Part shown: positions 52,611 to 60,651 of the stretch, in pieces
How the letters are laid out: the number at the start of each line of letters is the position of its first letter
How positions within the stretch are numbered: position 1 is the first letter of the stretch
DNA from: BOG-1155 sp963717985
Lineage (GTDB): Bacteria > Desulfobacterota > Syntrophorhabdia > Syntrophorhabdales > WCHB1-27
Assembly (NCBI GenBank): GCA_963717985.1
Contig: CAVQYC010000003.1
Span: 744,001 to 808,000 of the forward strand
Reading direction: 5' to 3'
DNA length: 64,000 nt
Notes under the pieces: generated by a model
Seen by the model: the letters and a program-made list of their open reading frames with translations, nothing else
What the model was told of the DNA's origin: nothing
The model's database searches: none
Made by a program: the position numbers and the translations under genes

Positions 52611-53255
52611 AAATCACTCATCCCCCGGCAGAGCCGGGGGTTTGAAAATATGTGAACCGCTCAAAGCGGTTAAACACCGTGAGCTACCTAAAGGTAGCCC
52701 TACTCGTCGAACATCTTGAGCTGATCGAGCTTCTTATCCTCGTCTTCCTGCTTTCTGATGTAGTCGCGGACCGTTTCTTCATCCAACCCTGCCGTTGTCA
52801 CATAGTAGCCCCTGGCCCAAAAATTCTGGCCGATGAAGTTTTTTCTCCTTCCGCACGTACGGGCGATCCATATGGCGCTCTTCCCCTTGATGTAGCCTAT
52901 AACTTGGGCGACGGCATACTTGGGCGGTATTGATATGAGCATGTGTACGTGATCCTCTACGAGACGCCCTTCCAATACTTCGCTTTCCTTCTGATTCGCC
53001 AGCTCCTTGAGCACCGGCGCTAACTGTTTCCTGAGCTGCCCGTAGAGTGCCCTCTTCCTGTACTTCGGTATCCACACCACATGGAACTTGCAATCCCACC
53101 TGGTGTGATTTAAACTCTGAAAGTTATTCACTAAGGCCTCCTCCTTGTGTAACTTCGAGCGGTTCACATTGGAGGAGGTTTTCTTTTATATTCCCGAAAA
53201 TGTCAAACTTTTGGAGTCCCCCGGCAGAGCCGGGGGTATACCCAGAGGATAATTA
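52611..53255 (-). mobile_element. IS200/IS605-family insertion sequence, copy 2
   Basis: 645 bp, read as identical to the copy at 37441-38085 in the same orientation, with the same end hairpins. It closes the accessory island, 12 bases before the stop of the Tm-1-like gene. Confidence 0.93.
52700..53131 (-). CDS. tnpA: IS200/IS605 family transposase TnpA (copy 2)
   Basis: The same protein as the copy at 37530-37961: DHVHM HUH site and catalytic Tyr in RDYIRKQ. The reading frame is intact. GTG 53131 is preferred; an ATG-equivalent start 12 codons upstream is possible. Confidence 0.92.
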   Translation of the reverse strand: MNNFQSLNHTRWDCKFHVVWIPKYRKRALYGQLRKQLAPVLKELANQKESEVLEGRLVEDHVHMLISIPPKYAVAQVIGYIKGKSAIWIARTCGRRKNFIGQNFWARGYYVTTAGLDEETVRDYIRKQEDEDKKLDQLKMFDE

Positions 53256-53267
53256 ACCCGGCCGCTC

Positions 53268-54500
53268 TTACAGTATATCGCGTGCCGCCCTTATTACTGC
53301 CTCCGCAAACTCCCCGTCCTCCATATTCGCCTCCACCTCGATAATCTCGATCTCTTTCTTCGCTTTTGCTCTCAGCCCCCTCACGAATATGGCATCTTCC
53401 TCGGGGTCATAGGTGGGGCTGCCCGGTGAGTCGACCGCGGACCAGCCTTTTAGGGGAATAAGGACCTTTACCGGGCCTTCCGATTTGTTCAACTTCCATG
53501 CGAAGACCTCTGCGACCTCCAATAGCTCCCTGGGGGTCATGCGGATCCAGGTCCGAAATCCATCGAGGTCGTACTTTCTCCGGCCCGCATGCTCCGGCCT
53601 CGTTGTTGATCTGGATGGGGTGATATGGTTCACACCGCAGGTGGAGATGATTTGGGGAATGCCCGCCTTGCCGGCCGATTCCAAACGATGCGCCCCGGCG
53701 TCCCGCATGAACCCGTAGAGATGTTCGCCCACGCCTCCGGGCGCGAGATCGATGACCCCGTGGAACGACCCGTCGGCAATCATATCTTCCATGACGCGAT
53801 CGCCGATTCCGGCGGCATGAAATCCGACCACCTGGTAGCCTTGCTTCTCCAGGGCGAGCCTCACGGACCTGGCACACTTCTCACAGGTGCTCAACATGGT
53901 CATGGCGATCGACCTCTCCTTGTCGATGACGGGATCGACGGCACGGCCCTGGACCATTGCGTAGAGGGCGTAGGCCGCCCTTCGGAGCACGTTCCTCACG
54001 GGACCGGGAAGTCCGGAGATCTCGACAACGGAGTGGAAGAGCATAATGTCGCTGGTCTTGAGGAACTGGTTGGAAAGGCCGGGCAGGGCGGCCGCGGACG
54101 ATACCATGAGCTTGGGGAGTCCGAAGGAAAGGGCCTGCATGACGGCCGTGATCATGAAGCTGCCGCTATAGCCGCCGATGCCGATCACACCGCTGATGCG
54201 CCCCTCTTTTACCAGTCCCAGGGCGATCTTAGCGGCACCGGCCGCCATGATCTCCATGTTGGGAGCCATTTCCCTGCGGCCGGCCACAACGTCCAGGCTG
54301 CTCCCGCCGGCTTCGGCCACAAGGCCTGCCGGAATCTCCGGTCGCAGGGCCGGGTCCCCGTATCTCGTGGAGAGGTCCATGAGGAGGGGCTCCGCTCCAA
54401 GACCCCTGAGCGTGTCCCTCAGATAGAGGGCCTCGGGCCCCTTGGTGTCCATGGTGGCAAGGAGAAGGACACCGGGTCTCAGGGTCTCATGTATTTCCAA
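53268..54500 (-). CDS. Tm-1-like ATP-binding (UPF0261) protein
   Basis: A 410-residue Tm-1-like protein. Seen: VLLLATMDTKGPEALYLRDTL, then GVIGIGGYSGSFMITAVMQAL near residue 115, SFHGVIDLAPGGVGEHLYGF near residue 245, and IPLKGWSAVDSPGSPTYDPEED near residue 345. It shares the PLKGWS...YDP signature with the protein at 25286-26425 but is otherwise divergent. It is the last gene of the Hdr-Flx-AOR operon, overlapping the transglutaminase-like gene by 22 bases. Function unknown. Confidence 0.85.
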   Translation of the reverse strand: MEIHETLRPGVLLLATMDTKGPEALYLRDTLRGLGAEPLLMDLSTRYGDPALRPEIPAGLVAEAGGSSLDVVAGRREMAPNMEIMAAGAAKIALGLVKEGRISGVIGIGGYSGSFMITAVMQALSFGLPKLMVSSAAALPGLSNQFLKTSDIMLFHSVVEISGLPGPVRNVLRRAAYALYAMVQGRAVDPVIDKERSIAMTMLSTCEKCARSVRLALEKQGYQVVGFHAAGIGDRVMEDMIADGSFHGVIDLAPGGVGEHLYGFMRDAGAHRLESAGKAGIPQIISTCGVNHITPSRSTTRPEHAGRRKYDLDGFRTWIRMTPRELLEVAEVFAWKLNKSEGPVKVLIPLKGWSAVDSPGSPTYDPEEDAIFVRGLRAKAKKEIEIIEVEANMEDGEFAEAVIRAARDIL

Positions 54501-55087
54501 GAGGTGGAAGTCCTTCGTATTTCGTCTATGGGGAGATCTTCAAAAAAACCCCTGTCCAAAATATACTCCGTGTTGCGCCTTCCGTCCAGGGTATAGAGCG
54601 GCAGCATGGCATCCCTTTCTCCATCGAACTCGATGGGCCCGACCCCCATTCTCACACAGTAGTCAACGTCATAGGTGGGCGTCGCCTTGACCCAGCGGCC
54701 GTCGATGTTGAGGTCCGTAAGCCCGTGATAGGGGAAGACGTTGCTCCCTCTTTTTTCCACGAGCGCCGGGGAGGTGAGGTAACTGCGGATTTCCGCAAAT
54801 CTGAGCCGGGCAGGGATACCCGCGGCACGGGCCAGCGCAACGAGCAGCACTGCCTTCTGCACGCAATAACCCTCTCCAGCCGCGAGGACATGACTCGCCT
54901 TGAAGTCTGCATCGTTTGACCTGGGCGAATAGATGTCGTATCTGATCTCGTCCCTGACAAAATGAAAGATGCGGATCGCCTTTTCCTTTTCCCCCTCGAT
55001 GCCTGCGGTCAGTTCTGCGGACTTTTCCTTTATTGAGGCTGCATCGCAGTCAATGAAGTAGGTGTGGCCCAGATACCACCCGCCCAT
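54479..55087 (-). CDS. Transglutaminase-like protein
   Basis: A 202-residue transglutaminase-like superfamily protein. Seen: RIFHFVRDEIRYDIYSP near residue 40, then GEGYCVQKAVLLVALARAAGIPARLRFAEI with the catalytic Cys, and YHGLTDLNIDGRWVKATPTYD with the His and Asp. ATG 55087 is chosen because AGGAGG lies upstream. Such proteins may be peptidases or amidases. Its place inside an electron-transfer operon is unusual. Confidence 0.8.
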   Translation of the reverse strand: MGGWYLGHTYFIDCDAASIKEKSAELTAGIEGEKEKAIRIFHFVRDEIRYDIYSPRSNDADFKASHVLAAGEGYCVQKAVLLVALARAAGIPARLRFAEIRSYLTSPALVEKRGSNVFPYHGLTDLNIDGRWVKATPTYDVDYCVRMGVGPIEFDGERDAMLPLYTLDGRRNTEYILDRGFFEDLPIDEIRRTSTSWKYMRP

Positions 55088-55098
55088 CCGTTCCTCCT

Positions 55099-55467
55099 CT
55101 AATCCTCCACCAGCGTCAGGGCATTGGGGGCGCACCACTGGACGCACTGCGGGTTGGGAGGATCGCCGCAGAAGTCGCATTTCAGCGGGATGCCCGTGTC
55201 AGGCTCCTTGTACACCGATTTTGCGGGGCATGATGCCCGGCATATGACGCATGCGTCTACCTCGACCCCCTCGACCATGCGGATGCCTTTTGAATTACAG
55301 GCGGCCTCCGTGTAAGGGCCCGCGATGACGGGAAAGCAGAATTCCTCTCCCACGAAGACCCTGATCCGCGACCTCCAGGGGTTCACACTCCCTGTGTGTG
55401 CCAGAGAGCAGGCAATTTCACACTGCTTGCAGCCCGTGCATACTTTGTGGTCTATCTTGAGCTTCAT
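55099..55467 (-). CDS. Polyferredoxin-like electron carrier of the AOR
   Basis: A 122-residue ferredoxin with several Cys clusters: CTGCKQCEIAC near residue 10, CVICRASCP near residue 75, and CDFCGDPPNPQCVQWC near residue 98, enough for about four 4Fe-4S clusters. It overlaps the AOR gene by four bases, so it should be the electron carrier of that enzyme. Similar small ferredoxins accompany aldehyde oxidoreductases and class II benzoyl-CoA reductases. Confidence 0.85.
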   Translation of the reverse strand: MKLKIDHKVCTGCKQCEIACSLAHTGSVNPWRSRIRVFVGEEFCFPVIAGPYTEAACNSKGIRMVEGVEVDACVICRASCPAKSVYKEPDTGIPLKCDFCGDPPNPQCVQWCAPNALTLVED

Positions 55468-57281
55468 ATCACCTCATCCCCTTCTTTGTCCAGTGCCAGC
55501 TCCTTGAGCTTCTTCCTGGTCGGCACGCCTCTCTGGTCCCAACCCCTCCACTCATAATACTCGACAAGCAGCGAATCGAGGGGGACCACCCGGTTCTTCA
55601 CCCGCGGCTCTTTCGTTATGCGCGGCGGCAGGGCATCGTCTTTCCCGGTGAGGCCCGCCCTCATGTTGAACAGGCGCTCAAGGTTCCATATCCTCTCTCC
55701 CAGCCGGTCGAGGTCCTCTTTCGTGTGAGCGACGCCTGTCACATAGGTAATCCACTCGGACAATTTCTCCCCCCATAGGGGACCGTGGTAGATGATCCAG
55801 CATAGCACGCCTGAATCGGCGGCCGCGATATAGTCCTGGTCCTTCTTTGTGAATTCCACAAAATAGGCAGGGTCTTTTCGACCTTCATAAAAGGGCATGG
55901 TCGACTTGGTGTGGCTGCCTCCCGTATTGCAGGTGGCGTACTGCAACCCCAGGGCATCGAATGCCTGGGGGTGCCAGGCCGGTATACCCATGCCTTTTAT
56001 CCCCATAAATAATTCGGGATGCCCATATTTCGTCGCAAAGACTATGCCGCCTTCGGCCATGAGATCGCCGATGCCCTCCCTGTGGGCTATTTGTTTGAGC
56101 AGGGTGAACATGTTTGTGTTGCCGAACTCCAAGGGGTAACCGAGGTCTGCTTCGGGCAGGTGGCCTTCTTCGAAGAGCTCCATGGCACAGGAGATCATGG
56201 CGCCGGCCGTGATCGTATCCATGCCAAGCTCGTTGCAGAGATAATTGGCCCGGCAGATGTCCTCCATGTCTCCGAGACCGCAATTCGCCCCCAGGAGGGC
56301 CATGGTCTCATGCTCCGGGCCTTTCGCCGTCAACGGGTATTCCGGGTCCTTGATGCGACTTCTCTTTCCACAGGAGAAGGGGCAGGAAAAGCATGCCTCG
56401 TCCCGCACCCGGATCAGGTCGCGGATGACCTCCGGGTTTTCATACTTTACAAAGGCCTCGGAGTACCCTGCCTTGAAATTGAAGGCAGCCTGGCTCTTGC
56501 TCGCGTTGGCCCGGCCGGGGAGCCCCCAGGTCCCGAACCTCCGGCGCTTATAGAACTCGCCGCTGTCCCGTGCTTCCTTATAGAACGCCATCACCGCCTT
56601 CCTGAAACCCTCCACATCGGCGATGTTGACTTGACCCGTCCCCAGGGCAGCCACGGCTTTGAGGTTCTTCGATCCCATGACCGCACCCAGACCGGAGCGT
56701 CCCGCGGCCCGTCCACCGTCGGACATGATGGCGGCGAATCTCACCAGGTTCTCTCCCGCGGGGCCGATGTCGGCAATGCCCATGGAGTTGAGGGCCCAGT
56801 TGTCGAGGCCATAGAGTGTCTTCATCTCTTTCCGGATCGTGTTTTCCGTCTCGGAGGCGACTTTCCCCCAGAGGTGGCCCGCGGGATGTATCTCCACCCG
56901 GTCATTCATAATGGTCACATAGACCGGCTCGGGCGATTTGCCTTCAAAGATCAGGAGGTCGTAGCCCGAATACTTCAAGTTGGCGCCGAAGTAGCCGCCG
57001 CAGCAGGGACTCGCTACGCAATTGCTGAGCGGGGACTTGGCGGACACGATGAAGCGGCTCGCTGCCGGCGCACCGCTGCCCGTCAAGGGGCCTGTCGCAA
57101 AGATCAGCTTATTTGCGGGGCTGAGGGCATCGATGCGGGGGTCGATCTCGTCGAAGAGGATCCTGACGCCCATGCCCCGGCCGCCGATGTAGTAGTTCAT
57201 CAGGTAGGCCGGCATATCCTCGACCCAGGAGGTTCCTTGCGTCAAATCGATTCTCAGTATCCTTCCATGCCAACCAAACAT
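55464..57281 (-). CDS. Tungsten-containing aldehyde:ferredoxin oxidoreductase
   Basis: A 605-residue AOR-family protein, normal for the family. The enzyme reversibly oxidises aldehydes to acids with ferredoxin, using a tungstopterin. Seen: ILRIDLTQG at the N-terminus, YIGGRGMG, GPLTGSGAPAASRFIVSAKSPLS, then the cluster motif CFSCPFSCGK near residue 290, and NLERLFNMRAG near the C-terminus. It has GGAGAG upstream. The family also includes BamB of class II benzoyl-CoA reductase, so aldehyde, acid or aromatic acyl-CoA substrates are all possible. Confidence 0.9.
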   Translation of the reverse strand: MFGWHGRILRIDLTQGTSWVEDMPAYLMNYYIGGRGMGVRILFDEIDPRIDALSPANKLIFATGPLTGSGAPAASRFIVSAKSPLSNCVASPCCGGYFGANLKYSGYDLLIFEGKSPEPVYVTIMNDRVEIHPAGHLWGKVASETENTIRKEMKTLYGLDNWALNSMGIADIGPAGENLVRFAAIMSDGGRAAGRSGLGAVMGSKNLKAVAALGTGQVNIADVEGFRKAVMAFYKEARDSGEFYKRRRFGTWGLPGRANASKSQAAFNFKAGYSEAFVKYENPEVIRDLIRVRDEACFSCPFSCGKRSRIKDPEYPLTAKGPEHETMALLGANCGLGDMEDICRANYLCNELGMDTITAGAMISCAMELFEEGHLPEADLGYPLEFGNTNMFTLLKQIAHREGIGDLMAEGGIVFATKYGHPELFMGIKGMGIPAWHPQAFDALGLQYATCNTGGSHTKSTMPFYEGRKDPAYFVEFTKKDQDYIAAADSGVLCWIIYHGPLWGEKLSEWITYVTGVAHTKEDLDRLGERIWNLERLFNMRAGLTGKDDALPPRITKEPRVKNRVVPLDSLLVEYYEWRGWDQRGVPTRKKLKELALDKEGDEVI

Positions 57282-57380
57282 AACTCTCCTCGCACCTCCC
57301 CATTATCTGCGCCCTCGCGGGTCCCGGGGATCATCTAAAAACTACGCGGCCTTCCGGATAAGCCCATACCGGGCCTCTCC

Positions 57381-58214
57381 TCACAAATGTGCCAGCTCCG
57401 CTTGAGAGAATACAGGTCCGTCGCTGCACACATATTTGCTTCCCACATTGCAGCGGCCGCACTTCCCTATCCCGCACTTCATCCGCTTTTCCAGGGAGAG
57501 AAGAATAGTTTCGTCGCTAAATCCCAGGTCCCTGAGCACCGGCAGCGTGAACTTCATCATCATCGGGGGTCCGCAGACCACGGCGATTGCATTCTCGGGG
57601 CTGGGCGCAACGGACCGGACGATGTTGGGCACCAGGCCGACATTACCCTGCCATCCGTCTCCCTCGTCTTTCTGGTCCACCGTGAGGTGCAGCCGGAGGT
57701 CTGTGCGCTGCCCCCAGGCTTCGAGGTCCCTCCTGTAGAGAAGCAGCCCAGGTTTTCTTGCCCCGTAGATGACCGTCAGGTCTCCATAGGCCTCTCTGTT
57801 TCCTTCATGAAGGATATAGTTCGTCAAAGACCGCAGGGTCGAAAACCCGAACCCGCCGCCCACGAGGAGGAGGTTCTTGCCCTTGAAAGCCTCCACGGCA
57901 TACCCGTTCCCCAGAGGCCCGCGCACCCCTACCATGTCCCCTTTCTCCATATTATGGAGGGCGCCTGTGACCACCCCGATCTTGCTCACGCTGAACTCCA
58001 GGCGCTCCGGAAGGGTGGGGGTGGAAGCCATGCCGAAAGGGGCCTCGCCTTTGCCGAAAACCGAAACCTCCGCGAACTGGCCGGGTATATAGGCAAACCG
58101 CTCCTTGTCCTCCTCCCTGGCGAAAGCGAGCACAAAGGTCTTTATCATCTGATCCTCTGTTTCGGTGATGATCTCCTCGATTTTCATGAGAAACGGGACA
58201 TAAGGATTTTCCAT
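57381..58214 (-). CDS. flxA: FlxA-like FAD/NAD(P)-binding oxidoreductase subunit
   Basis: A 277-residue ferredoxin reductase-type protein (gamma subunit of sulfhydrogenase family). It has an FAD domain (FAYIPGQFAEVSVFGKGEAPFGM near 40-65), an NAD domain (LLVGGGFGFSTLRS near 113) and a C-terminal Cys motif CGIGKCGRCNVGSKYVC. It oxidises or reduces NAD(H). It overlaps flxB by one base (TAATG). Confidence 0.82.
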   Translation of the reverse strand: MENPYVPFLMKIEEIITETEDQMIKTFVLAFAREEDKERFAYIPGQFAEVSVFGKGEAPFGMASTPTLPERLEFSVSKIGVVTGALHNMEKGDMVGVRGPLGNGYAVEAFKGKNLLLVGGGFGFSTLRSLTNYILHEGNREAYGDLTVIYGARKPGLLLYRRDLEAWGQRTDLRLHLTVDQKDEGDGWQGNVGLVPNIVRSVAPSPENAIAVVCGPPMMMKFTLPVLRDLGFSDETILLSLEKRMKCGIGKCGRCNVGSKYVCSDGPVFSQAELAHL

Positions 58215-59248
58215 TACCGCGCCTCGGCCTGTGATATTTTTTTCAGGACCTCACGAATGTCGAGGTTTACCGGGCATTCCGTCACGCAACGGCCGCACCC
58301 CACGCACCCCGCCATTTTCCGGCCCTTGGGAAGATAGCTGAACTTGTGCATGATCCTTTGCTTGAATCTTTCTTTCTCGGAAGGTCTGGGATTGTGACCG
58401 GAGGCCTCCCTGGTGAAGAGGGGAAATTGGCAGGAATCCCAGATCCTGATCCTTTCTCCGGCCGCGGCCGTGGCCTCGTCGCAGATGTCGAAACAATGGC
58501 AGGTGGGACAAAGGAAGGTGCAGACCCCGCAGCCAAGACACGACTCTGTGATATCCCCCCATGGAAGATCGTCGACGGACTGCTCCAATCGCTGTTCCAG
58601 TGCTTCCCCGATGACAGCCGGGTCCATTGAAGACTCAGCCTCTTTCCTGATTGTTTCCGCCTGGGCACGCGCTTCCTCGTCGGCATCTTCAAAAAGCCCG
58701 TCTTGCAGGAAAGCCTTCCCCTTAACAGTCGCCGCCTCAACCAGGTAGCGGTCCCCGAGGTCGAGAAGGACCAGGTCCGACCCGTCGCTCACGCATGGGC
58801 CTCCGCCCAGGGAGAGACAGAAGCATGACGGACCCGGCGTGACGCAGGCCATGCTGATGACGAGGGTCCCGGCTCTTTTATCGGCATAATAGGGGTCCCG
58901 GCACTCACCCCCGAACACCGCGTCCAGGAGCAGGAGCCCCCTGGCATCGCAGGGACGGACGCCGAAGAGGACTTGTTTTTCTTCTGCCGTGGGAGGCACA
59001 CGTACCTCCATATTTCCTTCCTTGGCTTGGTACGCAAACATCTGTTCCCTCTGAGGAAACAGGGCATCCTTTGCGGAGTTCTTCGTCTTCCCGTCCTCCA
59101 GAACGACGTCACGGGCAGATCCAATCCTGTCAAGGAAAAGGAACTCCCCTTTTCTCGTGGGAGCAAAAACGACGTGATCTTGAAGAAGGCCCTCAAGAAA
59201 AGGTTCCAGTCGCTCTTTCCTCAGTATCTTCACATCTTCCGGAATCAT
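58214..59248 (-). CDS. flxB: FlxB-like iron-sulfur subunit
   Basis: A 344-residue protein similar to hydrogenase/sulfite reductase beta subunits. Seen: GVRPCDARGLLLLDAVF near residue 95, then two dicluster ferredoxin motifs, CLGCGVCTFLCPTCHCFD near residue 238 and CVGCGRCVTECPVNLD near residue 315. It passes electrons between FlxA and the other subunits. It overlaps flxC by four bases. Confidence 0.8.
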   Translation of the reverse strand: MIPEDVKILRKERLEPFLEGLLQDHVVFAPTRKGEFLFLDRIGSARDVVLEDGKTKNSAKDALFPQREQMFAYQAKEGNMEVRVPPTAEEKQVLFGVRPCDARGLLLLDAVFGGECRDPYYADKRAGTLVISMACVTPGPSCFCLSLGGGPCVSDGSDLVLLDLGDRYLVEAATVKGKAFLQDGLFEDADEEARAQAETIRKEAESSMDPAVIGEALEQRLEQSVDDLPWGDITESCLGCGVCTFLCPTCHCFDICDEATAAAGERIRIWDSCQFPLFTREASGHNPRPSEKERFKQRIMHKFSYLPKGRKMAGCVGCGRCVTECPVNLDIREVLKKISQAEAR

Positions 59249-60198
59249 GGATTCACCATAATAGGCTCGGGGTCATCGGGCGAAAAAGTCGCCAGAGGAT
59301 TGGGCTCCTCAAGACTGCCCCCTGCTTCATAATTGAAAAGCTCCTTCACGTCTTTCAGGAGCTTTCTATTCAGCTTCCTGATGTCCACCCCCATGGGACA
59401 CGCCTGCTCGCAGGCCCCGCAGCCCACACAGCGACCCGCCAGGTGGAAGGCCCGGAGCAGGTGGAAGACCATGGTGTCCGACAGGCCCGTAGATTTACCG
59501 ATCCATTGAGGCTGAGAGGTGTCCACGAAACACTCGGGGCAGTAGCATAAGGGGCAGGCGTTCCGGCATGCGTAACAGCGAATGCACTTGCCCGCCTCCC
59601 CGGCCAGATAGGCCCACCGTTTTTCATGATCCAGGGTGCCAAAAGCTTCCACGTCGGAAAAGGTATCCTGCCCCTTTTCTTCTATCGATTGCCCCACCGG
59701 CACGTCGCAGAGGGCAGGGTTGCGATGGCCGCATGTTTTGCACCGTTCATAGAGGAACTCCCGGCGATCGAGGACCTTCTCGAACCCACGCCCCTTGAGG
59801 GTCAGACGGTCTTCCGTTTCCTCAACCTCCAGAATCGCTTTGTGATCCACTTCCGCCTCTAGGCGGAGCTGATCGATCATCCCTTCACAAGGGACTCCTA
59901 TGATGATCACCTGGTCCCTCACGACCTGGTTCTCCTTGATGAGCTCCATCAGGGCGCGGCTGTCGCATCCCTTGGCCACGATGGCCGCCTTTTCTTTCCT
60001 TTTCACCAGGTACCGGGCCAGGTTGATGTCGGAAAAGCCGTTCCAGACGAGCCGGTCGACGTCCTCTTCTTTCCTGATGAAGCAGGGCCGGCCCCGCAGC
60101 GGTAGACTTCCCTGCTCAAAACCGATGACTACCTGCGCCTGCTTGTCCCGCAGAAGCGTGCGGGCAGCTTCTCTGATTTTATGAGTGAGCTGCAACAT
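59245..60198 (-). CDS. flxC: FlxC-like iron-sulfur subunit
   Basis: A 317-residue ferredoxin-type protein. Seen: VAKGCDSRALMELIKENQV near residue 75, CKTCGHRNPALCD near residue 155, CIRCYACRNACPLCYCPEC near residue 210, and CVGCGACEQACPMGVDI near residue 260. ATG 60198 is chosen because GGAGG lies eight bases upstream and the family begins there; a GTG-type start at 60219 adds seven residues. It overlaps flxD by 20 bases. Confidence 0.8.
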   Translation of the reverse strand: MLQLTHKIREAARTLLRDKQAQVVIGFEQGSLPLRGRPCFIRKEEDVDRLVWNGFSDINLARYLVKRKEKAAIVAKGCDSRALMELIKENQVVRDQVIIIGVPCEGMIDQLRLEAEVDHKAILEVEETEDRLTLKGRGFEKVLDRREFLYERCKTCGHRNPALCDVPVGQSIEEKGQDTFSDVEAFGTLDHEKRWAYLAGEAGKCIRCYACRNACPLCYCPECFVDTSQPQWIGKSTGLSDTMVFHLLRAFHLAGRCVGCGACEQACPMGVDIRKLNRKLLKDVKELFNYEAGGSLEEPNPLATFSPDDPEPIMVNP

Positions 60199-60640
60199 CG
60201 AATGAACCTCCGGGGACATTTTTCACCAATTGCTTTGCGGGCCCCAGCGCCGTGATCCGGGCGGTCACCTGCTCCACTACTCGCGCGAAGCGGGCCCCCT
60301 CCGATGCCGATACCCAACTGAACTGCACCCGGTCCTCTTCAAGGCCCACATACCCGAGAAGGCTTTTCAGAAGGGCAAACTTTCTTCTGGCGCTGTAATT
60401 TCCGGTCAGATAGTGGCATTCCCCCGGGTGGCAGCCACTCACCAGCACGCCGTCCGCCCCTTTCTGCAGACTGGTCAGAATGAACAAAGGATCTATCCTT
60501 CCGGAGCAGGGCACGCGGATGACGCGTATGGTGGGCGGGTACTGGATCCGGCTGATGCCTGCCAGGTCCGCCCCTGCATAGCTGCACCAGTTGCAGAGAA
60601 AGGCGACGATTTTAGGTTCCCATGTGCCGGATTCCGTCAT
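60179..60640 (-). CDS. flxD: FlxD/MvhD-like iron-sulfur subunit
   Basis: A 153-residue MvhD-family protein: FLCNWCSYAGADLAGISR near residue 14, RVPCSGRIDPLFIL near residue 42, and GCHPGECHYLTGNY near residue 70. MvhD-type proteins pass electrons to HdrA. Its position next to HdrA supports this. It is 11 bases downstream of the hdrA stop. Confidence 0.9.
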   Translation of the reverse strand: MTESGTWEPKIVAFLCNWCSYAGADLAGISRIQYPPTIRVIRVPCSGRIDPLFILTSLQKGADGVLVSGCHPGECHYLTGNYSARRKFALLKSLLGYVGLEEDRVQFSWVSASEGARFARVVEQVTARITALGPAKQLVKNVPGGSFDVAAHS

Positions 60641-60651
60641 GTGTTACACTC

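Noticed and set aside
59062..60200. Plus-strand frames opposite the Flx genes
   Set aside because: They are shadows of the minus-strand genes, which show clear Cys motifs and overlapping start-stop codons.
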